Shown one piece after another: positions 22,055-22,541 of a DNA stretch of 22,541 bases; the stretch's first letter is position 1; every line of letters begins with the position of its first letter. A program made the position numbers and the translations under genes. The notes beneath the pieces were generated by a model that worked only from the letters and a program-made list of their open reading frames with translations, searched no databases and was not told the DNA's origin. Source of the DNA: a virus; IMG/VR virus record IMGVR_UViG_3300030090_006763, positions 1 through 22,541 of that record. One strand, 5' to 3'.

Positions 22055-22541
22055 ATGATAGATTTTGATAAAATATGGGTAGAGAAATACCGTCCTGCTA
22101 AGTTAGAGGATGTTATTTTAGATGAACGTACTCTTAATATAGTAAAAGAGTTTAAAGATGAAATACCTAATCTGCTTTTTGTTGGTAATCCAGGTACTGG
22201 TAAGACCACACTTGCTAGAGTTATTGTTAACGATATACTCAAATGTAATTATCTTTATATTAATGCTTCTGATGAGTCTGGTATCGATACCATCCGACAT
22301 AATATCACTAACTTTGCTCAAACTAAGTCATTTGATGGGGGTGTTAAGGTAGTAATATTAGACGAGGCCGACGGTCTAACAGCTCAAGCGCAAGCTGCTT
22401 TGCGTAATACTATGGAGACGTTTGCTAAGTATTGTAGGTTTATTCTTACTGCTAACTACAAGCATAAAATTATACCGGCCTTGCAATCAAGGTGTCAGGC
22501 TTTAGATATTAAGCCGGTTGTAGAACTCGCTGTAAAGCGTT
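22055..22541 (+). CDS. 44: Sliding-clamp loader ATPase subunit (T4 gp44-like), truncated by window edge
   Basis: The first 162 residues of an AAA+ clamp loader; the gene runs past the right edge (T4 gp44 is 319 residues). Visible are the N-terminal WVEKYRP (8-14) that defines the RFC/clamp-loader family, Walker A GNPGTGKTT (44-52), Walker B VVILDEADG with D103-E-A-D (99-107), sensor 1 LTAN (131-134), and the SRC motif (145-147), whose arginine completes the neighbour's ATP site. The complex with gp62 opens and loads the sliding clamp (gp45) for DNA synthesis. It starts 2 bases after the dUTPase stop and has no octamer at the usual spacing (a TAAATA lies 3 bases before ATG). It is probably co-transcribed with the dUTPase as early genes. 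Confidence 0.95.
   Translation, partial: MIDFDKIWVEKYRPAKLEDVILDERTLNIVKEFKDEIPNLLFVGNPGTGKTTLARVIVNDILKCNYLYINASDESGIDTIRHNITNFAQTKSFDGGVKVVILDEADGLTAQAQAALRNTMETFAKYCRFILTANYKHKIIPALQSRCQALDIKPVVELAVKR

Noticed and set aside
22012-22352. Open frames on both strands overlapping the clamp-loader gene
   Set aside because: The clamp-loader frame has all AAA+ motifs. The others are shadows.

Overview
The window is a compact, AT-rich stretch of a contractile-tailed bacteriophage of the T4 superfamily, most probably a marine T4-like myovirus. The basis is a T4-type large terminase (gp17), tail sheath (gp18), tail tube (gp19), a baseplate and hub set, a gp14-like neck protein, a gp16-like small terminase and, at the right edge, a gp44-type clamp-loader ATPase. 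There are no rRNA, tRNA, insertion-sequence or CRISPR features. The host cannot be named. The near absence of Shine-Dalgarno sequences before start codons is a notable property of phage and/or host.

Layout. 1-565: a holin-like membrane protein and a second small membrane protein, start/stop overlapped (lysis module). 578-2998: a large tail-fibre/adhesin built from about 40 YadA-head-like 'GGG..N' repeats and unusually rich in cysteine. 3030-3920: a GT9/heptosyltransferase-like glycosyltransferase. 3917-6938 (minus strand): a gp14-like neck protein, a DNA-polymerase-beta-type nucleotidyltransferase, and a very acidic repeat protein with an EF-hand loop. 6971-21139 (plus strand): the packaging motor and a contiguous tail module in the order terminase, tube-fold protein, sheath, tube, tube-fold protein, two gp26/gp51-type proteins, tape-measure-like protein, gp48/gp54-like baseplate tube protein, gp53 wedge, gp27-like hub, and an unidentified Cys-rich structural protein. 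21136-21576 (minus): gp16-like small terminase. 21630 to the edge: dUTPase and clamp loader, which are nucleotide and replication genes.

The most interesting signal is regulatory. Fifteen of the 22 genes carry a T4-late-promoter-like octamer (consensus N[A/T]TAAATA) that ends exactly 5 or 6 nt before the start codon, on both strands and before ATG and GTG alike. T4 late promoters (TATAAATA, about -13 to -6) start transcription 6 nt past the octamer. If the same geometry holds here, the transcripts begin on, or one base before, the initiation codon and are leaderless. In three places the octamer also supplies the stop codon of the preceding gene. The seven genes without the octamer are those that overlap or abut the gene upstream (so are presumably co-transcribed), the gene at the window edge, and the dUTPase, which has a sigma70-like promoter instead. 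The octamer pattern therefore also predicts transcription units and settles start codons for the terminase (GTG 6971) and the second gp26/gp51-type gene (ATG 13839).

Together the window covers lysis, host recognition, the neck, DNA packaging and nearly the whole tail, all predicted late, and then passes at about 21.6 kb into early replication genes.
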